Origin: Verrucomicrobiota bacterium
GTDB taxonomy: Bacteria; Verrucomicrobiota; Verrucomicrobiia; Methylacidiphilales; Verrucolacustridaceae
Direction: 5' to 3'
DNA length: 11,940 bases
Assembly: GCA_010031845.1 (NCBI GenBank)
Contig: RGYX01000010.1
Location: 1-11,940, forward strand
In this document: in pieces, positions 1 through 6,603 of the stretch
Position numbering within the stretch: position 1 is the stretch's first letter
Layout of the letters: each line of letters opens with the position of its first letter
Made by a program: the position numbers and the translations under genes
Notes under the pieces: model-generated
What the model was told of the DNA's origin: nothing
The model's database searches: none
The model's input: only the letters and a program-made list of their open reading frames with translations

Positions 1-49
1 ATGAAGGAACAGAACTTTCAACCCGTGGATTCAAAGATAGGATTCTTTC

Positions 50-988
50 ATGGCGATATGGGAATTTGAGCCGCTGGCTCAGGAAAGGATCTGGGGTGGC
101 AGAAATCTACAGGAAAGATTCGGGCGGGTTTTGCCTGAAGGGAAAAAGATCGGGGAGACTTGGGAGTTGGTGGATCGGGCGGAGGCGCAGTCCGTGGTGC
201 GTGGCGGAGGAGAGTCTCTCCACGCTTTGTGGTCTTCTGCGGACAGAAAAAAACTTTTCGGTCTTAAAGTTCCGGATACCTCCCGCTTTCCGATTTTGGT
301 CAAACTTCTGGATGCGCAGGAAAAGCTGTCGCTGCAGGTTCATCCGCCGGCGGCCAAGGCCAGAGAGTTGGGGGGCGAACCGAAAACCGAGATGTGGTTT
401 TTCCTGGAGACGCAGAAAGGGGCCGAGATTTATGCCGGCCTGAAAAAGGGGGTGGGGCGCAAAGAGTTCGAATTGGCCTTGGCGAAGGGGAGGGTCGCGG
501 AGTGTTTTCACCGATTACCGACGGAGGCGGGGCAGGCCATGTTTCTTCCTTCAGGTCGGGTGCACGCGATCGGTGCCGGGAACGTGATTTTGGAAATTCA
601 GCAAAATTCCGACACGACCTACCGTGTGCATGACTGGGACCGCCGGGATGACACCGGAAAACCACGAGCGTTGCATGTGAAGGAAGCGCTGGAATCCATT
701 CAATGGGAGGATCACGAACCGGCTTTGATTCAGCCGAGGGGGGAGCGTTTGCTGGTCTGCGACCACTTTCGAATTACGCGCTGGTGGGTGGCGCCGGGAG
801 AGGTTCGGGAAGTTGTGCCGGACGCAGGATCATTTCGTTACCTGTTTGTGGCGGATGGAAAAGTGAGGGAGGAGGGAAGCGGGGAAGAATGGGCCAAGGG
901 CTCGGCCCGGTTTATCACCGCGGATCATGGGTCGGTTCTTCTGCACGGGGTCGAGGACAGCACCGTGGTGCAGGTGGAGTTTTCGTAG
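50..988 (+). CDS. manA: Mannose-6-phosphate isomerase, class I (short Bacillus-like type)
   Basis: A cytoplasmic zinc enzyme that interconverts mannose 6-phosphate and fructose 6-phosphate, linking mannose use and GDP-mannose synthesis to glycolysis. The 312-residue length matches the short Bacillus-like class I enzymes rather than the roughly 390-residue E. coli form. The cupin zinc site is readable: Q96 and H98 in LQVHPP, E114 in KTEMWFF and H172 in GRVHAIG. The conserved YRVHDWDR segment (191-198), including an active-site arginine (R192), follows. The N-terminal half holds the family signature WGG...L and GETWEL. The ATG at 50 is the first start after an in-frame TAG at 38-40 and has an AGGA ribosome site at 39-42, seven bases upstream, so the start is secure. 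It converges with the toxin-antitoxin operon; I see no clear terminator between them. Identity is near certain from motifs; the exact physiological sugar flow is inferred. Confidence 0.95.
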   Translation: MAIWEFEPLAQERIWGGRNLQERFGRVLPEGKKIGETWELVDRAEAQSVVRGGGESLHALWSSADRKKLFGLKVPDTSRFPILVKLLDAQEKLSLQVHPPAAKARELGGEPKTEMWFFLETQKGAEIYAGLKKGVGRKEFELALAKGRVAECFHRLPTEAGQAMFLPSGRVHAIGAGNVILEIQQNSDTTYRVHDWDRRDDTGKPRALHVKEALESIQWEDHEPALIQPRGERLLVCDHFRITRWWVAPGEVREVVPDAGSFRYLFVADGKVREEGSGEEWAKGSARFITADHGSVLLHGVEDSTVVQVEFS

Positions 989-1026
989 CCTTGAGAGTCA
1001 AGCTGACGGTGAGTGTGGCGCGTTTC

Positions 1027-1050
1027 GATTAGGATGAAGATTAAGATGAA
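1027..1050. repeat. Two-copy 12-base tandem repeat, GATTARGATGAA
   Basis: In the 95-base gap between the convergent manA and vapC genes, GATTAGGATGAA (1027-1038) is followed directly by GATTAAGATGAA (1039-1050), differing at one base. The stretch is purine-rich on the + strand and continues as GAGAGAT. Only two units are present, so it may be a small relic of a dispersed repeat or chance. No function is claimed; the rest of the gap shows no gene and no convincing terminator. Confidence 0.5.
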
Positions 1051-1083
1051 GAGAGATAGCGCACCGAAGTCGTAGCAAAATAA

Positions 1084-1479
1084 TCAGATCAGGCGGAAGC
1101 CTTTTTTTGAGGCGAGGGAAAGCTGCTCATCATCAAAAGTGACGAGCCGGAGATCGGGCAGGATAGAGCAGGCGCGGCGAAACGCGTAGAGGTGGGCGGC
1201 GTCGGCCGCGCGCAACATCCAGTGACGGTTTAGTTTTCGGATTTCGGGCCACTCGCGGGAGGGAAGGTGCACCCATTGAAAGAGTCGGGAAATCTCTGAC
1301 CATTTCTCCCATTGGGAGTTTAGGGCCTTGCGCCGGGACAGAGCAGCTTCGGCCTCCACAGCCAGCCAGTCCCAGGCAAAAAAACCCGCACCCTTCTGGT
1401 AGGCCTGTAACGCTGAGGCCGTGTGTAGTTCGTTAAAAACCAGTGGAACGACCGCACTGGTGTCCCAGAAGAGATCCAT
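1084..1479 (-). CDS. vapC: PIN-domain toxin ribonuclease (VapC-like)
   Basis: A small PIN-fold protein of 131 residues, expected to be the metal-dependent endoribonuclease toxin of a type II toxin-antitoxin pair. The acidic active-site set is in place: D6 in FWDTSA, E42 in the LAVEAEAAL helix, D93 in AADAAHLYAF and D116/D117 in LVTFDDEQL. The AADAAHL and TFDDEQL blocks are the classic second and third PIN motifs, so the toxin looks catalytically intact. It starts six bases after the stop of the antitoxin gene on the same strand, the usual antitoxin-first arrangement. A GGAG (complement of 1493-1496) lies 13 bases ahead of the ATG, so its own ribosome site is weak and translational coupling is likely. 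VapC toxins of known specificity cut tRNA or rRNA; the target here cannot be read from sequence. Confidence 0.88.
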   Translation of the reverse strand: MDLFWDTSAVVPLVFNELHTASALQAYQKGAGFFAWDWLAVEAEAALSRRKALNSQWEKWSEISRLFQWVHLPSREWPEIRKLNRHWMLRAADAAHLYAFRRACSILPDLRLVTFDDEQLSLASKKGFRLI

Positions 1480-1485
1480 CGAGAG

Positions 1486-1794
1486 CTACCAGCTCCGGTC
1501 TCCCCGCATGGAGGCGACCGTGGGAACCTTGGAGGCAAGGGGGGATTTTTGCGGGGCAAGCCGGGGTTTGGCGGGCGAGCGTGAGGGAATGGAAAGATGC
1601 AAACCGGCTTCCCGGGCCTGAGCCAACAGGGTCATTCTGCGGCGTGACCAATCGTTCCCGGGCACCTGATCCAACGGGCAGAGCAGGGCCACGGGCCGAT
1701 CGCGGTCACACACCACGTAGGAGGCCCCCTCCTCCTGGACGCGATGCAGATATGAGCTGAGTTTGGCTTTTAACTGGCCGGTCTTGACCTTCAC
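1486..1794 (-). CDS. Phd/YefM-family antitoxin
   Basis: A 102-residue antitoxin of the Phd/YefM fold. The N-terminal half is typical: residues 5-18 (TGQLKAKLSSYLHR) followed by a strand ending DRDRPVALLCPLD (about 30-42), matching the family pattern of an LKAKLSxYL helix and a GRPVARL-like strand. This half normally dimerises and binds operator DNA. The C-terminal half is rich in Pro, Ser, Ala and basic residues and probably neutralises the PIN toxin encoded six bases downstream; it is longer than in many 80-85-residue relatives. The start is GTG (complement of 1792-1794). The ATG two bases upstream is out of frame and stops at once. No Shine-Dalgarno sequence precedes the GTG. A pair of repeated operator-like boxes lies just upstream, as expected of autoregulation. 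I leave out a gene symbol because naming in this family is inconsistent. Confidence 0.85.
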   Translation of the reverse strand: MKVKTGQLKAKLSSYLHRVQEEGASYVVCDRDRPVALLCPLDQVPGNDWSRRRMTLLAQAREAGLHLSIPSRSPAKPRLAPQKSPLASKVPTVASMRGDRSW

Positions 1795-1800
1795 ATGACT

Positions 1801-1829
1801 AAGTTAGTCTAAAAAAATAGTCTAATCAA
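1801..1829 (-). promoter_or_regulatory. Candidate promoter of the toxin-antitoxin operon
   Basis: Read on the minus strand, TTGATT (complement of 1824-1829) is a fair -35 box. It is followed after 17 bases by TAACTT (complement of 1801-1806) as a weaker -10 box. The -10 would end six bases before the ATG at 1796 and eight before the GTG start, which would give an almost or fully leaderless mRNA; this agrees with the lack of a ribosome site there. The hexamers are imperfect (4 of 6 and 3 of 6 matches), so this is a prediction from spacing and position. Confidence 0.4.
1804..1825. promoter_or_regulatory. Paired operator-like boxes upstream of the antitoxin
   Basis: TAGTCTAA occurs at 1805-1812 and again at 1818-1825, spaced 13 bases start to start and separated by an A-run. 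Each copy is itself a small palindrome: TTAGTCTAA at 1804-1812 is a perfect 4+1+4 palindrome and TAGTCTA at 1818-1824 is 3+1+3. They sit between and partly over the predicted -35 and -10 boxes, where Phd/YefM antitoxins usually bind to repress their own operon. The repeat is seen directly; its role as the operator is inferred. Confidence 0.55.
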
Positions 1830-1861
1830 GAACCATGTCCATCAAAGCGGATTCAGCTGAC

Positions 1862-1961
1862 CTGTACGGAGGGCCTGCGGGTGGTGGCCGCGGCGAAGCG
1901 CGGCCCTACAGAGTTTGTCGCATCCCTGGCAGGTAAGACCAGCGTGGCGTCTCGTCGCTAC
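1862..1961. repeat. Hairpin-rich intergenic element (REP-like), two consecutive stem-loops
   Basis: This stretch between the toxin-antitoxin promoter and the end of rnr contains no credible gene. It folds into a perfect 7-base-pair stem GGCCGCG/CGCGGCC with loop GCGAAG (1886-1905), flanked by CTGTA (1862-1866) and TACAG (1907-1911), which pair as an outer stem. A second stem-loop, GTGGCG/CGCTAC around TCTCGT (1944-1961), has six pairs including one G-T. It ends eight bases before the rnr stop codon. The composition resembles dispersed palindromic repeats I recall from Verrucomicrobiota genomes, but copy number cannot be seen in this window. No T-run follows, so it is not a typical intrinsic terminator, though it could protect the 3' end of the rnr transcript. 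Confidence 0.5.
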
Positions 1962-1969
1962 GGAAAGTT

Positions 1970-4126
1970 CTAGGCGGGTCGAAAGTCCACCTGGCGTTTG
2001 GGAAGATCGATTTTTAAGACGGCGACGCGCAGCTGACTGCCGGCGCGGAAGGTTTTACCGGAACGGCGTCCACGAAGGGAGCGTTGCGCTGGGTTGAAGG
2101 AAAAGAAGTCATCCTTGATCGAGGAGACGTGGATCAGGCCGGAGAGAAGGAAGTCAGGGAGTTCGACAAACATACCGAAGTTCGTGACCTCGGTGACAAC
2201 GGCGGGGAAGGTTTGGGTGGCGTGAGGACCGGCCTGCATCTCCAAGTATTCAAGCAGTTTCAGTTTCTTGGATTCCTGTTCGGCTTCCGCAGCGATTCGT
2301 TCCGTGCGGGAGAGGTGTTGGGCAAGCTGGTCCATAGAGGCGGCGGTGGTCTTGGCTCCGCCCTTGGGATGAGCGAGGGCCCGATGGACAAGGAGGTCGG
2401 CGTAACGGCGGATGGGCGAGGTGAAATGGGTGTAGTGGGATTTGGCCAGGCCGAAGTGGCCCAGACTTTTTGGGGAGTAGACGGCACGTTTGAGGGATCG
2501 AAGCAGACCGATTTTCAGGGCGTAGCCGTCGGGTCGTCCCGGCAAGAGTTTTAGAATCTTCTGAATTTCCCCCCGTTGGGTGAGATCTCCGGCCTTGATG
2601 CCATGGGCGATGAGCAGTTCGCGGTATTCCTGCAGGCGGGACTCGTCGGGAGTTTCGTGGATCCGGTAGACGGCCGACCGGTTTTCGTGGTTGAGATGGC
2701 GGGCCACCGACTCATTGGCCAGAAGCATGAACTCCTCGATCAGTTGGTGGGACTCGTCCGAGGATTCTTTTTCAATCCGGTCGGGCCGACCCTGGGCGTC
2801 GAGCAGGACGCGTAGCTCGGGGAAATCAAGGTCGAGAGCGCCGGAAGCGAAGCGGCGACGCCGGAGGGCAGAGGCAAAAAACCAGGCGCGTTGGAGGAAA
2901 CGGTCGAGGTCATCCCGAGCCGGGCGTTTTAGCCGTTCCATCGCTTCGGCATAGGTGAGGCGGTGTCGGGAAAAAATGACGGAACGGGAAAAGCGGGCGG
3001 TTCCGGTTTTTCCGTCCGGTCCCACCCGAACGAAGGCCGAGTAGGTTAACCGCTGTTCCTGAGGGCGAAGCGAGCAAAGGTCGTCCGAAAGGCGCGGGGG
3101 GAGCATGGGGATGACCCCGTTCACGAGGTAGACGCTGTTGGCGCGTTTGCGGGCTTCGTGGTCAAGAGTGGAGCCGACTTTGACATAGTGGGAGACATCG
3201 GCGATGTGGATGCCAATTTCAGCGTGCCCATTGGGAAGTTCACGGAGGGAAATGGCATCGTCAAAATCCCGGGCCGTGTCGGGATCAATGGTGATGATGA
3301 ATTCCCCGCGGAGATCCTCCCTCCCCGGGGGGTTGTCCGGCAATTCCACTTTGGGAAAGGAGGAGGCTTCGGCGATAGCCTCGGGAGGGAAGCTGGCGGG
3401 AAGATCAAACTTTCGGATGATGGAGAGGATGTCCACGCCGGGATCGGTGTGGGCCCCGAGGCGTTCGACAATGATTCCCTCGGGGTTGGAGTGGCGGTTC
3501 TTCCACTCGATCAGCCGGGCCACGACCTTGTCGCCCGGTTGGGCGGCGGGGGATCCCTCCGTCCCCGGGGCGGGAACGTAGAGATTGTGCAGAAAACGGG
3601 GGTCGTCGGGGATGATGATATGAAAGCGGGCGGTTTTTTGGAGGGTGCCAACGATATTGGCGGCCCGGCGTTCCAGAATCCGAAGGACGCGGCCACAACG
3701 CCGCTCTGTTCCATCCGGCCGGCGTCCTCTTGGGCCCGGGGTTTGGGGTCGACGATCCAACCGCGCCACGACCAGATCACCGTGCAGGGCGTTGGCGGTG
3801 TCCTCGGCCGGAATATGAAGATCAGGTGATCCATCCTGAGGAAGGACGAAGGCAAAGCCTTTGGTGTGGAATTGAATGGTGCCCGTGACCAGATCGGCGC
3901 TTTGGGCCGAGATCCAGTGGTTTTGGCGGACCCGGGCCACCCGCCCCTCTTTCTCCAAAAGGGTGAGGGTGCGAACCACGGCACCGGGGGGAACGCGAAG
4001 CCGCCGAGCCAGAGAAGCGGCATCGAGGGGGGTGGCTTTCTTTCCCTGGAGTAGGTCGAGAATGCGGTCGGGCAAGCGGCTGGCGGCGGGCATGGGTTTA
4101 AGGGCATAGTGTACCTCACTTCTCAT
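1970..4126 (-). CDS. rnr: Ribonuclease R (RNase II/RNB family 3'-5' exoribonuclease)
   Basis: A processive 3'-5' exoribonuclease that degrades structured RNA and takes part in rRNA and mRNA turnover. With the start chosen here it has 718 residues. Order of domains: winged-helix-like segment (about 21-71), first cold-shock-like RNA-binding domain (TGTIQFHTKGFAFVLP, about 81-106), second one (about 159-206), the RNB catalytic domain, then an S1 domain (about 639-711). The metal-binding aspartates lie in IDPDTARDFDDAIS (280-293: D281, D287, D289, D290). The HFTSPIRRYADLLVHRAL block also fits the family. It lacks the long lysine-rich C-terminal tail of the E. coli enzyme. The reading frame stays open up to 4168. 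I prefer the ATG at 4126 because AGGA lies five bases upstream; the ATG at 4093 has no ribosome site at proper distance. The start codon shares its CATG with glgA on the other strand. Confidence 0.93.
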   Translation of the reverse strand: MRSEVHYALKPMPAASRLPDRILDLLQGKKATPLDAASLARRLRVPPGAVVRTLTLLEKEGRVARVRQNHWISAQSADLVTGTIQFHTKGFAFVLPQDGSPDLHIPAEDTANALHGDLVVARLDRRPQTPGPRGRRPDGTERRCGRVLRILERRAANIVGTLQKTARFHIIIPDDPRFLHNLYVPAPGTEGSPAAQPGDKVVARLIEWKNRHSNPEGIIVERLGAHTDPGVDILSIIRKFDLPASFPPEAIAEASSFPKVELPDNPPGREDLRGEFIITIDPDTARDFDDAISLRELPNGHAEIGIHIADVSHYVKVGSTLDHEARKRANSVYLVNGVIPMLPPRLSDDLCSLRPQEQRLTYSAFVRVGPDGKTGTARFSRSVIFSRHRLTYAEAMERLKRPARDDLDRFLQRAWFFASALRRRRFASGALDLDFPELRVLLDAQGRPDRIEKESSDESHQLIEEFMLLANESVARHLNHENRSAVYRIHETPDESRLQEYRELLIAHGIKAGDLTQRGEIQKILKLLPGRPDGYALKIGLLRSLKRAVYSPKSLGHFGLAKSHYTHFTSPIRRYADLLVHRALAHPKGGAKTTAASMDQLAQHLSRTERIAAEAEQESKKLKLLEYLEMQAGPHATQTFPAVVTEVTNFGMFVELPDFLLSGLIHVSSIKDDFFSFNPAQRSLRGRRSGKTFRAGSQLRVAVLKIDLPKRQVDFRPA

Positions 4127-5546
4127 GAACATCCTATTCGTCGCAACCGAATTGGCTCCCCATGCCAAAGTCGGCGGTTTGGCCGATGTGATGGCGGCGC
4201 TGCCCCAAGCCCTTGCCCGGGCGGGGCATGGGATCAGCGTGGTGGTGCCCCTGCATCGCGGCCTGCGGAAGTCCGGCGAGTTCCGGCCGACCTCATTGAC
4301 GATGGAGATTCCGGCGACCGGGAAGAGTTGGCCGACCCGGGTTTGGCAAGGACGTCGTGGCGAGGTGGCCTTGTGGGCGGTCGAGCGGGACGAATTTTTT
4401 GACCGGGAACATCTCTATGGAGACGGGACGGGGGATTATCCCGATAGTCTGGAACGCTTTAATTTTTTGGCGAGGGCCTCGGTGGAACTGGCGCGTTATC
4501 TCGACCCAACCCCCGATATCCTCCATGCCAACGACTGGCATGCGGCGTTGGTTCCCGGGCACTGTGCGGCTCTGGGGCTCCCCATGAAGACGGTCTTCAC
4601 CATCCACAACCTGAAGTATCAAGGGGAGTTTCCCTCGGAGGATTTTCCCTCGTTGGGTCTCCCTTCCGGCATGTATTCCCCCGAGGGATTTGAATTTTAT
4701 GGGAGGTTGAATTTGATGAAGGGGGCCATTCTCCTGTCCGATGCGGTGACCACGGTCAGCCCCACCTACGCGAGAGAAATCCAAGCAGAGGCCCAGGGGT
4801 TCGGGCTTCATGAGGTGCTCCGGGCAAATGCCGCCAAGCTGACTGGCATTCTGAATGGCATTGATGAGGAGAGTTGGAATCCGGCCATAGATCATGCGAT
4901 CAAGAGCCCTTACCGTACCGGGGCCTTACGGGGTCGGGAGGAGTGTCGGGCGGCGCTGGAAATCGAGGTGGGGCTAGAGCCGGCGAACGGGCGACCGATT
5001 TTTGGCATGGTGACACGGATGGCGGCCGAGAAAGGCGTCGATCTGGCCTTGGCGAACGCCGCGCATCTGATCCAAAAGGGCGGGCGGCTGGTGATTTTGG
5101 GGGCGGGCGACAAGGGCCTTGAGGAGATGGCGGTCCGGTTGGCCCAAAACCATCCAAGGAAAGTGGTGGTTCGACGCGAGCACAACGAGGGACTGGCGCG
5201 CAGAATTTTCGCGGGATCGGATTTTTTTCTGATGCCTTCGGCCAGTGAGCCCTGTGGGTTAACCCAGATGTATGCCATGCGGTACGGGGCCATTCCGGTG
5301 GTGGGGGATACCGGCGGTTTGCATGACACGGTGGACGAATGGGAGGGCGAGACCAGGAAGGGAACCGGCTTTCTTTTCCATCCGCACACGGAGTCGGCCC
5401 TCCGGGGGGCCGTGGATCGCGCCTTGGCGTTATGGGATGAACCCGCAATAATGAAGGTGGCCCGTCAAAACGGGATGAAAAAAGAGTGGGGATGGGGTTC
5501 GGCGGTGCCGGCCTACGAAAACGTCTACCGCTCGGTGTTGGCCTGA
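4125..5546 (+). CDS. glgA: Glycogen synthase (GT5, ADP-glucose type)
   Basis: Elongates alpha-1,4-glucan chains from an NDP-glucose donor, normally ADP-glucose in bacteria, in the cytoplasm. It has 473 residues, the usual bacterial GlgA length, with a GT-B two-domain fold. The N-terminal KVGGLADV motif (15-22) binds the donor. HANDWHAALVPGH (134-146) and TIHNLKYQGEFP (159-170, H161) are the acceptor-side signatures. NGIDEESWNP (244-253) marks the domain junction. R298 and K303 (VTRMAAEKG) contact the nucleotide sugar phosphates, and E375 in SEPCGLTQMYAMRYG is the conserved glutamate. All key residues are present. The N-terminus fixes the ATG at 4125, although no clear ribosome site precedes it. 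The gene heads a tight run with galT and two GH57 genes. Its promoter must lie inside the 5' end of rnr or in the few bases between; none could be identified. Donor specificity for ADP- rather than UDP-glucose is inferred from family. Confidence 0.95.
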   Translation: MNILFVATELAPHAKVGGLADVMAALPQALARAGHGISVVVPLHRGLRKSGEFRPTSLTMEIPATGKSWPTRVWQGRRGEVALWAVERDEFFDREHLYGDGTGDYPDSLERFNFLARASVELARYLDPTPDILHANDWHAALVPGHCAALGLPMKTVFTIHNLKYQGEFPSEDFPSLGLPSGMYSPEGFEFYGRLNLMKGAILLSDAVTTVSPTYAREIQAEAQGFGLHEVLRANAAKLTGILNGIDEESWNPAIDHAIKSPYRTGALRGREECRAALEIEVGLEPANGRPIFGMVTRMAAEKGVDLALANAAHLIQKGGRLVILGAGDKGLEEMAVRLAQNHPRKVVVRREHNEGLARRIFAGSDFFLMPSASEPCGLTQMYAMRYGAIPVVGDTGGLHDTVDEWEGETRKGTGFLFHPHTESALRGAVDRALALWDEPAIMKVARQNGMKKEWGWGSAVPAYENVYRSVLA

Positions 5547-5571
5547 AGCAGAGAGAGGAAACAAGGGAACT

Positions 5572-6603
5572 ATGCCGGAGCTAAGAAAAGACCCCGTGGT
5601 GGGAAGATGGATTGTGTTCAGTCCGGAGCGGCAGATCCGCCCGGAGCGATACCGTTGCGAAGAGCTGCCTCCCACTCGTCCGGAGGAGGATCCCTTTTTG
5701 GAGGGGCATGAAGCCTACACTCCAGGCGAAGTTTATGCGATCCGTCCGGGCGGGGGTGCGCCCAACACCCCGGGATGGCAGGTGCGGGTGGTTCCCAACC
5801 GCTTTCCCGCCCTGCGGGTGGAGGGGCAGTTGGAGCGGGAGGCCGTCGGATTTTATGACCGGATGAACGGAGTTGGGGCGCACGAAGTGGTGATTGAGAC
5901 CCCCCACCCGAAGCTGGTTTTGGAAAAACAATCGCTCAGCGGGGTGGCCCGGGTCCTGGAAGCCTGCCGCAGCCGAATTATCGACCTCTCCCGGGATGTC
6001 CGTCTGCACTACATTCTGGTTTTCAAGAATCACGGGGCGCGGGCCGGAGCCACCATGCCCCATCCGCACACGCAACTAATCGCCATGCCGGTGACCCCGA
6101 TCGTGGTGAAGGAGAAGCTGACGGCGGCGCGGGCTTATTATCTGGAGAAAGACCGGAATCTTTTTGAGGACATCCTCAAGGCGGAGAAAAAGACAGGGGA
6201 CCGCATCGTGTTCGAGAACGACGGGTTTGTCGCATTCTGCCCCTTTGCCAGCCGGTTTCCTTTTGAGATCTGCATCATGCCCAAAAAGCAGTCCCCGGAT
6301 TTTCATGCCACCAGCGATGGGGACTTGGTCTTGGCGGCCGAGGCGGTCCAGCGGGTTCTGTCGGCCTATACCACGGCCTTGGATCAACCGGACTACAACC
6401 TCATTCTGCATACGGCTCCCTTTCGCCGCAGCCGGCGTCCGGATGCTTGGTCCACGATCGATTTTGATTTTCGTTGGCACATAGAAATTCTTCCCAGACT
6501 GACCGGAATCGCCGGGTTCGAGTTCGGGACTGGGTTTTACATCAATCCGACACTGCCGGAGGAAGCCGCCAACGTGCTACGGGAGGCGATGACGAATGGC
6601 TGA
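5572..6603 (+). CDS. galT: GalT-family hexose-1-phosphate nucleotidylyltransferase
   Basis: A 343-residue HIT-superfamily protein that best fits galactose-1-phosphate uridylyltransferase, which exchanges UMP between UDP-glucose and galactose 1-phosphate. The catalytic triplet HPHTQ falls at 164-168, with H166 the expected nucleophile and Q168 its partner, the same numbering as in E. coli GalT. NHGARAGATMPHPHTQ and the C-terminal WHIEILPRLTGIAGFEFGTGFYIN region (302-325) are family hallmarks. The usual CxxC zinc pair is absent: the equivalent stretch reads DPFLEGHE (40-47). The gene lies 25 bases after glgA with purine-rich ribosome-site candidates (AGGA ending at 5560, AAGGGA just before the ATG). 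It overlaps the next gene by eight bases. No galK or galE is nearby, so a role in supplying or recycling NDP-glucose for glycogen synthesis is plausible. An ADP-glucose phosphorylase-like activity is a second possibility. Family assignment is firm; the substrate is not. Confidence 0.87.
   Translation: MPELRKDPVVGRWIVFSPERQIRPERYRCEELPPTRPEEDPFLEGHEAYTPGEVYAIRPGGGAPNTPGWQVRVVPNRFPALRVEGQLEREAVGFYDRMNGVGAHEVVIETPHPKLVLEKQSLSGVARVLEACRSRIIDLSRDVRLHYILVFKNHGARAGATMPHPHTQLIAMPVTPIVVKEKLTAARAYYLEKDRNLFEDILKAEKKTGDRIVFENDGFVAFCPFASRFPFEICIMPKKQSPDFHATSDGDLVLAAEAVQRVLSAYTTALDQPDYNLILHTAPFRRSRRPDAWSTIDFDFRWHIEILPRLTGIAGFEFGTGFYINPTLPEEAANVLREAMTNG

Noticed and set aside
1..69. A 22-codon frame beginning at the first base of the window and ending at TGA 67-69
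   Set aside because: It overlaps the secure manA start, and one cannot tell whether it is the tail of an upstream gene or chance; too little to annotate.
3158..3829. Open frame of 223 codons on the plus strand inside rnr
   Set aside because: It is antisense to the RNB and cold-shock domains of RNase R, whose motifs are intact, and its Gly/Asp-rich translation resembles no family.
4127..4168. Extension of rnr to an upstream ATG at 4168
   Set aside because: The extra 14 residues overlap glgA coding sequence and do not belong to RNase R; the ATG at 4126 has a better placed AGGA.
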